A stretch of 64,000 nucleotides of DNA from Sarocladium kiliense (GCA_030734395.1 JAUZTG010000036.1:62001-126000); one strand, 5' to 3'; shown: positions 10,101 through 22,540, counted from the first letter of the stretch. The notes: generated by a model not told the origin, from the sequence alone. Program-made: numbers and translations.

Positions 10101-13061
10101 TCGAGGTCTTCTCACCAGGCTCGGCACACTTCGGGAGCAAAAGGCAAAGACGAGATCAGCGCCACAGCCACAGCCCGGCATGGATACTTTCTTAGCACAA
10201 TTCGAAGAGGGAACCTATCAACACTGGCTGGTTGCTGAGGAGGTAGAAAGCAAGACGAAAGCTTTCGAGAAAAGGCTGAAGTCATTCCAGGACTCCGAGG
10301 CACACGAGAAGAAGGTCGCCAAGGAGTACGAAGAAGCTGTCGATGAGCTCGTCGCCAAACTCCATGCCGTGGAGGAGGCGCTCCTCGCCCATGGAGCCAA
10401 GACTTTCGAGGAGATGTATCCTGACATCAAGACCAACGAAGACAACACCTACAACCGAGGCATTGCGGGCGACAAGGAGGAGGATCTCAAGCCGTACAAG
10501 TATACATTCACCTTCTGTGACGAGAACGATATCAACGAAAAGAGGCACGAGGGTTACATAAAACTGTAAGCTGCGCTTTGCAAAATCAGCGTGCAGGCAG
10601 AAAGCTAACTGTGATCAGGTTCGAGGCTGCTTGGGCTGGAGACCTTGGTCGCATCAAGACCCTGACCACGCAAGCATGGGGTCCTCATCAGGATCAACCG
10701 CCGTTGATGGCCGCCATGAGAGATATTGTTAACAACACACCTTTCTCTCTTGCCTTCTTGCGCGGACACTATGATGTGGCGCGTGCTATCCTGGAGATCG
10801 TCAAGGCCCAGTGGACTCCAGTTGAGAAGGATAAGGTCCGCTACAAGGTGGAAGACCACAGAGAGGAAGATTACGACAGCGAGGAAGAGAGTGAAGGCAA
10901 CTCTGATTCCGATTCTGAGGAGGTACGTGTCGTCACGGAGACTCTCCATGAGAAATTCACCATCGACGACCTGGGAAAAGTCTCGATGCAAGTTAAATCC
11001 CACAAAAAGCCTCTCGAGACTCTCCTCCAACGCGTCATGACCTTCAAGGTCAATGGCGTTACCGATGTGCCGAGGCTGGGAGTCAACAGTCTCTTTGAGC
11101 ACGTTATTGCACAAGACGACACTGCTGGCCTGAAGTTCCTGCTTGAACTTGCGGGTGTTTACTCTGGCCAGAAGCTGGAGGGCGAGGAGATGGAGGAGGA
11201 GTGTAATTTCAAGACATTCACCTTCCCTCAGGAAGTCTTCATGAGCGCTATCAGACTTAACAAGACACAAATGCTCTCCTTGATCATCAAGAAGACTGGG
11301 GCAGGTATTCCTCTCGACCACCTCGTCAAGGGCTCGGGAGGCGGCTACAAGGAGAAGCCTCGCTACTACCAAGGCCTGACCGTCTATGGTAGGAAGAGGT
11401 AACTTACCCATCAAACTCGCACCGAACCTGGTCATTCATACTGATTCATCACAGAAAGGATTGGGCCACCGCTGGCCGAGGTATGGTTGTCCGTACAACT
11501 GGCGTCAAGACAGCTCCTCTCCTCCATGCTGCACTCTTTGGAGCGATGGAATCGGTTGAGTACTTCTTGAGTGATGCTCCTCATCGTCATTACAGCGAGT
11601 TTGGCAAGTCCAAGGCGGCTCGTGAGGACCCTCGCCTCCAGCATCTTAAGGAGAGTCCTGGGGGCTTTGATCGAGCCATTGCTAAGTGGCTCGGCGCTGA
11701 CAGTGAGTTCAATTTCTAGTGAAATGATGTCCCGATCCGCAACTGACTCTATGGCAGATGATCTGATTATTCATTGCGCCGTGATGGCGGCCCCTTCCAG
11801 AGAATCCAAGGAACTTCTTGAGTATCTTGCAGAGACTTGTCCTGGCAGCTTGGAAAAGCGAGATTCTGACGGAAATACGCCCCTCATGACGGCATGCATC
11901 CTTGGAAGACGACAGGCAGTCAAGACCCTCATCGCTGCCAACGCCGACCAGGCAGCTAAGAATCACAAGGGCGAGAACATGGTGCATGCACTTCTCCGTT
12001 ACAAGACCAAGCCTCACCGCCTGGAGGCAATCTTGAATTTGTTCGACCAGGACCTTCTCAAGAACCACCTCTTCCAGCAACGCAAGAACCTCCAGGAAAA
12101 TGGCAACGCGCCCATTCACTCCTGGATCTCGAAGGCCGTGGGAATCGACGAGAATGCATTCACCGCGCCTAAGCCCAGGTACAACTACTATTACCACAAC
12201 AATAACAATAACTCCTATTCCCTCTCGCCAGTCGAGGAGAAGGAGATGCTCACTCTTCTTCTGAAGTACACTTCCGGCAAAGAGCTTGAGCTGCTGAATG
12301 GCGCCGGAGACACGCCTCTGCACACGGCCATCATGAAGGATTGTGTACCTATCACCAACGTTCTCGTGAAGCACAAGCCGGAACTTCTGTACCGTGAGAA
12401 CGCAGTTGGCCGGACTCCATTCGAGATTGCTCAGTCTCGGGTTGCTGAGAAGCAGTTCAAGCGGCCTGAGGGCGCGAACAGAGGCGACCAAGACAAGTCT
12501 GCCGACAACCTTCTCGAAAACCATCGCGACCAGAAGAACAAAAAGTCGAGCTCCGCCGAGATGTTTGATGCTAAGCGCAGGGAGGACATCGTCGCCGAGT
12601 TCGGCCTCAGTGGCGAATACCAGACGACTGAGCTTTACGCGATTGCAGGTGCTCTCGGATTTGCGCTTGGCAGCTCCGACAAGCACAAATCGAACGACCA
12701 CAAGTTGTCAGACGAAATGATCGCCACAGTCATGCTGGACCTGTGCACCACCGCCATGAAGCAACATCCTGCTAACCGCCGCCTGGTCAGCTTGAACGAG
12801 GCAAACGATGTGGCAAAGCGCCTAGGCGAGCGATTTGTTGGTTCGCGGTACTTCAGCGTACAAGCCCGCGCGGAGGATGAGGATGGTGAAGAGGACGAGG
12901 AGAAGGATTTCCAGGATGAGGCGAAGAAAGGCAACAAGGCTGACTTCGTCGCTCAAACGATGAAGAACACCAGCCGGTATTGGAACCGCTGGGAGGAGCC
13001 TGATGACTCTCTCAAGGAATACCTTGAGAAATGCGAAGTTTGCAAGCATTGGCACGAGTAA
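7187..13061 (+). CDS. Giant ankyrin-repeat protein with nucleotidyltransferase-like N-terminal motifs
   Basis: Six exons (7187-7864, 7922-9373, 9430-10565, 10619-11398, 11455-11702, 11758-13061) sum to 5598 nt, or 1865 residues. Ankyrin units are clear near residues 527-590 (GRTPLHLAV, GKTALHLAAARGD), about 690-715 (APLHLAIANGHEDAVRLL, running across intron 2), 1465-1495 (GNTPLMTACILGRR) and about 1613 (GDTPLHTAI). Acidic low-complexity linkers lie near 585-660 and in exon 4, and an Asn/Tyr-rich patch lies at about nt 12180. The N-terminal 300 residues are not ankyrin. They carry GSS at 139-141, SDVDLFLYG with D173/D175 and FDID with D243/D245, which resembles the metal-binding acidic pattern of nucleotidyltransferase folds; this is inference. 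The C-terminus ends in a CEVCKHWHE motif. No signal peptide or membrane segment was seen. Function is unknown. Confidence 0.85.
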
Positions 13062-13380
13062 GTCTCGCAAGGGTCATGGCAGAAGGGATGTGAAAGAAGG
13101 ACTTTGTTTGCTTTCAGAGTGTCTTGTTGCTTGCGCTGGAACTTCTGAGATTGTCCTGCTACTTTATGATTGAATGCTCGCTATTTAAATTGCTATTGAG
13201 AAACAGACTCTATTCACTGGCCAAATGATTACCTGTAATGACTTGGGCTTCTGCTCTTGACTATTTCTCGAAGCTTTTATAATTGGCAGACTCTCCTCGG
13301 TAAATGCCTAAGGAGTAGTCATGATACGATATCTTACCTTGCTGGACTTCTAGCCTGCTGCTTGCCTGCTGTTCTATATG

Positions 13381-13463
13381 CTATTCTGTATACTATTTCC
13401 ATGCTATTTTACACACTATTTTACGTGCTATTTTATGTGCTATTCTCTGTGCTATTCTGCGTG
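13381..13463 (+). repeat. 12-bp tandem minisatellite, array B
   Basis: Seven consecutive units of the CTATTYTRYGTG type (one unit is 11 bp) lie on the plus strand, including CTATTTTACGTG and CTATTTTATGTG. This is the same family as array A at 5471-5548 but in inverted orientation. The two arrays bracket the ankyrin gene. Confidence 0.9.
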
Positions 13464-13679
13464 CTAAATTGCTTACGATCAAGATTGGTCGAGAAGGAAG
13501 AAATGAGCGCCCAATAAGCTTGCCAGTGGACAAGACAGCAAAGCCACGCTATACTTACTACAGTGCTTGATCTTGCAATCATATATAGCCTGCATGATCA
13601 TGTCCATCTCGTCCTTCTGCTTGTATTGTGCGATGTTTTAGTCATGAACGCCCGCCAACCCCCCTAGCCCCCACCATCC

Positions 13680-13710
13680 TTATCAGCGGCTCCGGAGCCC
13701 GTTATCAGCG
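13680..13710 (-). promoter_or_regulatory. Paired GATA-factor-type sites upstream of the nucleoside transporter
   Basis: Two copies of GCTGATAA (plus-strand TTATCAGC at 13680-13687 and 13702-13709) lie 22 bp apart, about 375-400 bases before the transporter start. They match the HGATAR core bound by AreA/NIT2-type GATA factors. A role in nitrogen control is inferred, not shown. Confidence 0.3.
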
Positions 13711-14082
13711 ATGATGCATCGGCGGCAGTCAACCGCCGTCGGCCACTGCCTCCACGACCACCTCACCTGGACACGCCTCGCGTGACAAGCCCAATCACGC
13801 ACCTGACATTGCACCGCCCAACAGACGATCACGAAGACCCCTCTTTCGCATATCACGCGAAGATACACCGACAAGCCAAGGGAAGCGCTACTTTGACTTC
13901 CTGCTGGCTGGCGCATGGCGCGCTGAAACGGATTAGAGCGACATAGCTCGCTCTCGCACTACTCCGTCGCGGGAATTCATGATCTAGGACTCTTTCTTTC
14001 TGGCGATTAGAGTGCAACAAAAGAGAAGATTGAGGAGAAATTAGATTCAGAAAGGGGAACAATTTGAAGGCAACGCACAAAG

Positions 14083-15535
14083 ATGGATCGGGTCCGGAAG
14101 ACATTTGGTCGGCGAACCTCGACTGCGAGCGAGTACGAGCCGCTACACAACTCAGATGAGGCGACAGCTCTGGAGGGCTCAGCGGTCCTCGATGGTCAAG
14201 ACGAGGTTCCGTTCTCATGGATGGAATACTACATCTTCGCCATCTTGGGCATGGCCATGTTGTGGGCTTGGTACGTCCTCAATCTTCCGTCTTCCACCTG
14301 CCATCCTTCCCCTGAACCTCAACTAACCCTACCTCCTCCCCAGGAACATGTTCCTCGCCGCTGCACCATACTTCGCTTCCCGCTTTGCAGGTGACGAATG
14401 GATCCAGTCAAACTTCCAGTCCACCATCATCACCGTCTCAACAACCACCAACCTCGCCGCCATGATCCTCCTCACAAACATCCAATACTCAGCCTCCTAC
14501 CCCTTCCGCATCAATGCTGCTCTCGTCACGAACATCATTGTCTTTGCCCTCCTGACCGCCTCCACCGTGTTCTTCTCCGATGCCGCGCCGAGACCCTTCC
14601 TCGGCTTTCTACTCTGTATGGTCGCTGCGTCGGCGGTGGCGGCTGGGTTGATCCAGAATGGAGCGTTTGCGTTTGCGGCGAGCTTCGGAAGGTCGGAGTA
14701 TATGCAGGCTTTGATGGCTGGACAGGGTGTTGCGGGCGTGCTGCCTGCTGTTGCGCAGGTGTTGACCGTTCTAATCTTCCCTCCCGAAGCTGCTGATGAG
14801 GGGGCCAGCGATAAGGGCGAGAGTCCTTCCTCGAGTCATACGTCTGCGTTCTTGTACTTTCTCACCGCTGTGTGCGTGTCGGTGATTGCCCTGGTGGCTT
14901 TCATTCCCCTTGTCCGTCGACACAACCATATCGTTGAGAACCGCATGGTCGAGCACATGGCTGAGTCCATGACCAGTGTTGAGGAGGCAGAACGCGCAGC
15001 ACGCAAGGTCACTTCTCTCTGGCGACTTTTCAAGAAGCTGCATTGGCTCTGTCTTGGTGTCGGGCTGACCTTCGTGGAGACAATGTTTTTCCCTGTCCTG
15101 ACCGCCAGAATCACCTCCGTGAACACCGATTGGGGTGTGCTTTTCCGGCCAGCCGCTTTTATTCCCCTAGCCTTCTTCTTCTGGAACATCGGAGATTTCA
15201 CAGGCAGAATGGCCACAATGCTACCGTTCTCGCGGGGTCAAAAGCCACCGCTGATTTTCTGTCTGGTGGTTTTGCGTGCCGCTTGGCTGCCGCTGTACCT
15301 CCTCTGCAACCTCGACGGGCGAGGCGCAGTGGTTTCTTCCGACTTCTTCTACCTCTTCATCGTACAGCTGTTCTTCGGACTGTCGAACGGGTGGCTCGGA
15401 TCAAGCTGCATGATCGCATCAACGGACTGGGTCGACGAAGGCGAGAGAGAAGCAGCTGGTGGCTTCATGGGCTTGTGCTTGGTCGTAGGATTGGCTGTAG
15501 GCAGTCTTTTAAGCTTCAGCGTTAGCGGGGTATAG
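14083..15535 (+). CDS. Equilibrative nucleoside transporter (ENT/Fun26 family)
   Basis: This multi-pass membrane protein of 459 residues moves nucleosides (in yeast Fun26 also nucleobases) across a membrane. The fungal relative Fun26 acts at the vacuole. The exons are 14083-14270 and 14344-15535, with an intron at 14271-14343 (GTACGT to CCCCAG) restoring WAWNMFLAAAPYF. A cytosolic N-terminus of about 50 polar residues precedes WMEYYIFAILGMAMLWAWNM. Roughly ten to eleven hydrophobic segments follow, interrupted by a long hydrophilic central loop (about nt 14940-15030). Family landmarks include IQNGAFAFAASF, the region around WNIGDFTGR, and SNGWLGSSCMI near the end. The gene is tail-to-tail with IPK1. 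Confidence 0.9.
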
Positions 15536-15798
15536 ACCGACGTGGGGACAAGAGCTTTAGAGACATGGCTGTTTCGAAGATATTGGACAGGGCGTTTTTG
15601 GCGATTATGTATCTGCTTGGGAGCATTTGATTGGACTTGCAACACCAACATAGAGAGACTTTTGTGTTTTTATTTTTGCCGTATGTACCCGAGAGATGTC
15701 TATGATGATAAACGCCAGTTTGGACAGAGCAGCCCTAATACTGTGCGTCATGTGTTACAACCAATAATATTTATACAACGCCACGCCGTATTATGGCT

Positions 15799-17272
15799 TT
15801 ATCGTGTCGGGTCTTTGAGGCTCTTAGGATCCGTGACACTACCCTCCTTTCCTTGCTCGTTCTTTTCGAGTCGCTCGAGCAGTACCTTTATCTCCGTTTG
15901 ATGTGTATACACCTTTCCGTCCTCCGTCTTTTTCGGCAGAAACTCCTCGGCCTCACTCGTCGCCTCCGCAACCGCATGTACGACCTCACCGACATTGGCC
16001 CCTTCTCCGGCCCTATGCTCAAGCAAACACAAAGTTGGCGGGTTGTAGTAGTGGACTTCGCACAAAACCCTTCCGGCTGTGTAGAAACCTCCATTAATAA
16101 GCTGGGCCTCCCTACTTCGCCAGTGCTCGAGCTTTCTCTCTGGGTCCTTCCAATCGAAGTCGCACAGGGCGACGTTCGCTGGGCCTTTGGCATCAGGTGA
16201 TAGGGGGATCTGGGCGAAGCAGGTGCAGTCTCGAAGGGTCATGGCTTGAGGGAGAAGAGGGCTGAGCTCCGCGCGAAGAGGTCCATGGGTGTCAAGCTCG
16301 GACTGGATGGTGCGAAGCCGGTGGATGACGGGGTGGTTGGCGACACGATCCAGAGCATTTTCGAAGTGTGAGATAGTGGAGGATGAATGGGCGTTGGATA
16401 CAAGGGATGGGGCGATGCGGAACGGGGAGCTGAAGTCATAGTGACCGCCATCTTGCCGACCAAGCGTCAGGGGGCAGAGTGTCTGAGAGGGTAGCGGAGC
16501 AGAAAGGTCAGGCTTGGTGATGAACGTCTGGAAGGCTGAGGCGCATTGGCGACAGCGGATGGCGTGAGGAGGAGCATTTGGGGATTGGAGCAGCCATTTT
16601 GGCTTAAACTCGATGAGAACATAGTCATCGGACTCTACCTCGAAGGTCAGTCTACAACCGTCCACATTGACATGTCTTGTCATGGAATTTGAACTCACCT
16701 TGCGGTCGCATGTCCTCCAGCAAGAATGCCCAATTGGTATTCCCAACAAAGGATCCCTGGAACTTCTTCCGCCGCTCACCGCCGATCTTCTTCAGCAGAT
16801 CGTTCATGGCTGGAATGAGGCCCCTTGCGTGGCGAACCTTGACAAGCTCCTGGCGTACTGTGTACCCACTCAGACGAGGCCTTATGTCTCTGAGGAAGTA
16901 CTTGTGCTGGGCGATGTAATCGAAGGTTGTGTCCTCTCCTGGCGCCTTCACCTTTGCAACACGCAGTAGGGTGCCTGATAAAGGGCTCGTCTCAGCAATG
17001 GAACAGTCGACGATGGTGAGGAATCATATCTCACGTTTGAAGAGGCCCTGGGAAGGGTGTCCCTCGGGGACTCGGAACTCAAAGACGGCATTTGCAGCGC
17101 CCTCGCCGACAAGACGTGTGGGTATTGTTCCGTCTGGGAGGCTCTTGATACCATGGCCGTTGACGGCCGGGTCTTGTGGCTCATAACGAGCGATATCTCG
17201 GAGACGGTCAAGGTCTGCCGGCGAAATCCAGGAGTCGTCACCCTCGTTGTGATGGCCATTAGTGAGCGCCAT
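15799..17272 (-). CDS. IPK1: Inositol-pentakisphosphate 2-kinase
   Basis: The enzyme phosphorylates Ins(1,3,4,5,6)P5 at the 2-position to give InsP6, which supports mRNA export and phosphate signalling. Three exons (17272-17035, 16974-16699, 16634-15799) give 449 residues. The first intron joins GLFK to RTLLRVAKVKAPGED. The second joins LLEDMRPQ to ESDDYVLIEFKPKWLLQS, where the acceptor at ..GGTAG rather than the nearer CGAG keeps the frame. The IEFKPKWL block followed by the Cys-containing RCRQCA is the fungal Ipk1 signature, and GEGAANAVFEF near the start fits the nucleotide-binding loop. The start at 17272 (MALTNG) is preferred; an in-frame ATG ten codons upstream exists. Confidence 0.9.
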
Positions 17273-19424
17273 GATGAGACACGAGGAACGCGTCAATGGC
17301 AAGAGACTTGATCAAGATGGAAAATCGGGCTATTCTCGAGCATGAGGAATGGCTTTCCCACGGATGAATGATAGACTGGCGCCTTCTTTGATGATGAGAG
17401 GAGGTAGGCCGCGGACCAAGTGACTAGTCGTATTGGACGTCAGCCACGAGTGTCCAGGCTGGATCGTGAGATCGGGAGACAAGCAGCCGACTGTGTGGGG
17501 CTACGACGACTTCCATTCCCAGGAAGACAGTTCCATTTCCTTGCAGGCTGACGCACCGTGGCAGATGCACGATGCTCGTCCGGAGGTTATGTCATCTCCA
17601 GGCGTTGGGTGATGGTGCCAAGGGGCGTTGAAAGCCATGGCGCAGACTTGCTGTGGGTTGGCGTGGTGAATCTCCTCTTTGATGGGCGTTTGGGAAGTGG
17701 GTTTGATCAGTAAGGGTCAAGGTTTCAGACAGACGTGGCGATGGGGTTCAGATATGCTAGACATTCAAATTCCACGATAATAGGGGTTTATGGTGAATAA
17801 TCCCGAGGCTGATGGCCACCCAAGGATGCGACTGTACGTGATATGGCTGCAGCCAGATGCTGTGCGACACACAGTTACGCTACAATGGGACAAGATTCGG
17901 GGACGAGTACGACATGGCAACTGGTGGCTGCGCACGATCCCGAAGAACTAGACAGGATGCTGAAAACAGAAATAGACAAAAAGAGATGCAGCTATTCAGG
18001 TGAGGCTCGTGTCTGCGCCCATGATGGCGGCCACGATCAAGTGATGGCTCATCAAGACGCGAAACAAGCACGCTTGTTGTTAGCGAAAAGTGACCCTGGC
18101 ACTGTTCTGTTGATGATGTCTGCATGCATGAGGCGCCGTGGAATTGGCAGCGGGGCCTGGACGGGACGAAACGGGGAAACGAGGAGAAGCAGGGAATAGC
18201 AAGCGACAGGGGTTGGCGAGCTGGCTGGAATTCTTGTTTTTGTTTCGTCTGTTTCGGAGTCGCCAACCCGGATGGAAACGTGTTCAGCTGTTCATCACGT
18301 TTGTACGGATATCCTATCGTGTACGACAACTCCTCGTGAGCCGACCAAAGATTGAGGGTTGGTTGCTGTGAGCGTGATCAGGGCAGATGACGCGCCCTGA
18401 GGCCGTCACGCACAGCAGGAGTCATTCATTAAAGCTGCACCAAGCAGAAGGAACGCAGGCCCACAGGAGCACATGGACTCGGTACCTCTCATTACGTGCA
18501 GCAATGTGCCGTGCATCAAGTACCCATCCCATCTCCATCCCTCGGCTGGGTCCTAGCGCTCTCCGCCTCTCCACAACACAACGGCACCTCACAGGGTCCG
18601 AGTCGCCAGTAATGCGCGTGTGTTGATTCGAGATGAGCACATGATGCTGGATGGACCCTGGATGTACTATTCCATCGTGACGAGGACAACAAATCGCGTC
18701 AAAGTAGACAGGTCTAAGTGAGCATACATCAGAACGCATCGGGGCACCTCTGCAAGCTCGGGCCTCGCCAGTCCATGCTCAGTACACAAGCACAAACAGC
18801 TGCACGCGAGCTCTTCTCATCATTGATGATGCAGCGTTGCAGCGAGCCCCACCACTGCTGAAAAATTTCCCGCCTGTGGTCACTGCTACTGGCTACTGTT
18901 CAGCGGGTGTCTGCACTAAGCACACCACTGAACCACACCACTCAGTGGAGAGCTGTTCCCTGTGCTCCCTCGCATCCGACCATCACCCCGTCCCGAGGGA
19001 GACTCATCGCTGCACTGTCTTTATCAACAAACATCCAGCTACATCCTCCATCCATCCGCCCATCACCACCATCACATCATCTCATACCAACCACACCACA
19101 CCATCTTCTCCTCCTTGCCCTCCCCCTTCTCCTCTACCTAATTCCAACCTCCATCCATCCATCCTCCGACGACGACGACCTCCTCTTGCATATTCTGCAT
19201 CATTCGTTTTCCAGCGACCGACTGTCCCTGATTACTCGTCTGCTTTTCGCAAAAAAAGCCCTACCACTCCCTTTGCGACCTGCGACCCGAATTTTGCCGA
19301 CAGAGCTTTTCCCGCGTCATCGCCCTCGACTACCAACCACGAGCAACGCAATTACCAGCTCAACTCTCCTCATGGTCACGACTTGATTTCGTCGCCTTCA
19401 CGGCAACTCGCCTAATCAGCCATC
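17273..19424. promoter_or_regulatory. Divergent intergenic region IPK1 / MDM34
   Basis: About 2.15 kb lie between two divergent starts. The part from about 18840 to 19424 is very poor in G and rich in C, A and T on the plus strand, and I read it as the MDM34 leader. Between 18836 and 19371 I see no ATG on the plus strand. The rest shows no gene. Confidence 0.45.
19372..19386 (+). other. Four-codon upstream open reading frame in the MDM34 leader
   Basis: ATGGTCACGACTTGA encodes MVTT and ends 38 bases before the MDM34 start codon. It is the only ATG in roughly 590 bases of leader-like sequence. Whether it lies in the mRNA needs transcript data. Confidence 0.4.
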
Positions 19425-21138
19425 ATGGCCTTCAACTTCAACTGGTCGCCTTTAACGGCCGACGCGGAATTTTATAGCCGCGCTCGCGACCTCCTGACAA
19501 AGGCCCTGAACAAGTCGCCAAAACCACCCATCATTGTCGATGACATCCTCGTCGATGAGTTCAACCTCGGCACCTTGCCGCCGGATCTTGAGATCCTTGA
19601 GATTGGTGATCTCGCTGAGGATAGGTTCCGAGGCATCTTCAAGATGTGCTACTCGGGAGACGCCTATCTGACTCTCCGGACGAGAGTGCAGGTCCGTAGC
19701 CCTTCCAGCATCCGGTGCATCTCACATCGTCGCAAAGCTAACCTGACCGTTCCAACAGGCAAACCCTCTGAACACCTATCTCGACTCAAAACCGACCTTC
19801 ACCTCTCCACAACCACTCGCTGCTGCCTCCGGCTTGACCATTCCCCTCTCAATCACCTTATCAGAGATCAAGCTATCCGCATTCATCATCCTCGTCTTCT
19901 CCAAGCAAAAAGGTCTGACGCTCGTCTTCCGCAACGACCCTCTCGAGTCACTCAAGGTGTCGTCCACCTTCGACGCCATTCCATTCGTGCGAGACTACCT
20001 GCAACGGACGATCGAGCAGCAGCTTCGCAACCTCATGATGGACGAATTACCGGCCATCATCCACCGCCTTTCGCTCCAACTGTGGTGTCCCGACCAAGCG
20101 AGCAAGACACTTGCGACTCAACCCGAGGTCGCCGATGACAAGGGCATTGATCCCTTCCAGAGCCCACCACTGGACCCTGTGGATGTGAATGGCAACTTGC
20201 TCGACCCTAGCACCATCTCGGAACTCACTCTCAACGGCGGAGGCGAGATGCAGTCGTTATTCTCCCAAAGAAACCTGCTGCGTCTGGGAGCGCTGACGGA
20301 CTCGCATCGGACCTTGTCGCTCTTCACCCCAGGAATCCAGGATGTCGTTTTCCGTGCGTGGTCAGGTTACGGTGAGCGCTCAGAAGGCTCAACACCAGTG
20401 GCTCCCACCCCAAGTCTCACAAGGACACTCTCCTTCCCTGTCGGCTCAAGTACAACATACACTTTCTCCGACTCAGGAAGCTCTGCTCACGGCCACACAC
20501 CCTCGCGGCCATCTCTCCTCTCTTTGCCTTCAGCCACAGGGTCGTTGGCGCTTGGATCCGGCCGTTCACGAACAGGTCGCAAGAAGAAGACTCGCGTGGT
20601 CAACCTCCGCCGTTCCAAGTCACAAGCTGGATCGTCCGTTGCTACTCCCACGGAAGACATGTCTGAGACCAACTCAGTCGATATGCCCATGTCTGAGCCG
20701 CTGATGACGACCTCCGTTCCCGAGGAACCTGAGACGGCACCCACTAGCATCGACGAGACTCTCTCCGGCAAAGTTCGCTTTGCCGCCGAGGAAAAGAAGC
20801 CTGCGGCCCAGCCTAGGCCTCTCTTGACTTCTGAGGCCCTCAGCAAGGCTCAGGACTTCGAGAAGGTCGCTACCGCACTGGATGACTACCAGAAAAAGAC
20901 CGCTCAGCAGGGACAGTCTGAGAAGGCCAAGCCAGCCTTCACGAAGCGCAAGTCGCCACTCTCAGAGCAACCCAGCTCCAGCTCGGATACCTCTTCGGTG
21001 ATCCTTGAGCAAGCTTGGATCTCGAAGATGGCCGGCGAGATTGCCCGCCGTGTCTATGACGAGAAAACCCGACGGAACGGCACGTGGGAGGAGCGCGAAG
21101 ATGCTCCTCCCCCGGCTTATCAGGCCACCGCTCAATGA
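19425..21138 (+). CDS. MDM34: Mitochondrial distribution and morphology protein 34
   Basis: This is the outer mitochondrial membrane component of the ERMES complex (with Mmm1, Mdm10 and Mdm12), which tethers ER to mitochondria and passes phospholipids through SMP domains. The exons are 19425-19691 and 19759-21138, total 548 residues, with an intron at 19692-19758 (GTCCGT to CAACAG) that restores TRVQANPLNTYL. The N-terminus MAFNFNWSPL is the family hallmark. The SMP domain covers about residues 1-195, with IVDDILVDEFNLGTLPP and the segment LSEIKLSAFIILVFSKQKGL. A basic cluster (TGRKKKTRVVNLRRSKS, about residues 360-378) and long low-complexity Ser/Thr regions follow, as usual in filamentous fungi. 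Confidence 0.95.
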
Positions 21139-22540
21139 GCACCCTTGATTCTCATACAATAACAAGAGTGGTGAAGATTACTCCTGTATCCGAGGCTTCT
21201 TCCCATTCAACCACACCCACGTTCGTTACAGCTGATGCATTTATCTTTTCTTGCCCAGCCATTCTTTCTTTTCCGGGATACACAAGGCGTTGGTTTTGGG
21301 GAAAGCGTGTTTCGAAAACCAGAGTGCCAACCCACCACTATTGGTAATGTGTACATATACGATGTGGGAATCCTGCCGGAAGAAGAGTGGGAAGAAGCGG
21401 GCTTTCATGATGCAGCTCCTCCAAGGCGTTGTATCTTTTTTATTGTTTTCTCTGATGGGCGTTTGCAATCGCGACCTTCCAAGTTCGAAGGCAAGAAGCA
21501 CACATGCGAAAAGCGAGCTATCCTTTGCTTCTACGCAAACTCCCTCCTCCTTCTCCCTCCTCTCTTTGAGCGTCTTTTTTTTTTCATTTGTCCCCCACCT
21601 CATTTCCTTCTTTATTTCTATCTGTCAAGATCGGTCCCTGGTGGATGAGAGGCAGTGCGAGATGAGAGTGTTGATGCGTGTGTGCGAGAAGAGAAGAGGG
21701 CAGAAGGCGAGAGCGTGAGATATTGCTAAAATGGCAGGCGGAAGTGGAACCTTTTGGGAGCTGGGCAAAGCGTGTTTTTGTGAATTTGGATATGTAGGAC
21801 TAAAGAAGAGACAAGGGCTGAGAGTCCTTTGTCTGATACGAATAAGGGCCGGGATTCCCCTTCAGCAGGGGAGAGAATGACGATGGTGTTGAGGCCCGAC
21901 ACTTGACAGCTGAAATACCACCACTCCATTCATGACCACTTCTTGGATCCTGATACTCGTGATTTGTTGGGTTTTACTGTTCGTAATTTATCCTTGTACT
22001 GAACTGTTGCTGTGACATCTCTAAAACCTCGTCCGACTATCGTGAAGACCAGATATTTGCAGTAAGTTGCAGCCATCAGGCCCCTTTGACAGCCCGTGAG
22101 CTAATGCAAAGCAGGTCCAGGACTCTGGATCACAGGCCTATAACGGGTCCTTCTTCTCGGCTCGCGATGTTTCACCGACACCATCCGCCCTACGTTCTCA
22201 TATGGGTTGTATCAAAGATGTCAGACACCAGAGCGGGCGAAGCTCCGCGGTTGTATCATCCTCAAGCAAAGTCGGTCTCCGCGGTGCCGATTCTCAACGC
22301 GAGATGTCCCGATTGTCATTGGCGGACCTGATGTCCATGGCAACGGACCTGAAGCCTGAATTTCCCCGCGGACCTAGAGGCGAGGCGAGGCTCGTATGCT
22401 GCGTCTGTGGTTCGTGATCCGGTACAGGCATCGGCTTGTTCGGGATTTCCTGTCCTCCTGAAAGGGATCTTTCGCCCATGGACCACGGCCTAATTCCACC
22501 ACGAGCTATGCCCTAGATCCGCGGACGCCGCGGGTCCGCT
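21139..22540. other. Tail-to-tail intergenic region MDM34 / YAF9
   Basis: About 1.4 kb presumably include 3' untranslated regions. Open frames of up to 155 codons occur (for example 21251-21718) but are low in complexity and resemble nothing known to me. The end nearest YAF9 holds a potential hairpin, described separately. Confidence 0.45.

Larger units (their letters stand above)
13062..14082. other. Intergenic region with repeat array and nucleoside transporter promoter
   Basis: The region contains the ankyrin 3' end, the second 12-bp array (13381-13463) and, from about 13640, the promoter of the nucleoside transporter with two GATA-type sites. No gene was recognised. Confidence 0.5.

Noticed and set aside
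11709..12701. 330-codon minus-strand frame
   Set aside because: It is the antisense shadow of the ankyrin gene's last exon.
18837..19415. 192-codon plus-strand frame before MDM34
   Set aside because: The translation is a Pro/Ser/His-rich product of C-rich leader sequence, it does not begin with ATG, and it ends just before the MDM34 start.
21251..21718. 155-codon plus-strand frame between MDM34 and YAF9
   Set aside because: Low-complexity Ser/Phe-rich translation in a region expected to be 3' UTR; no start context or homology.
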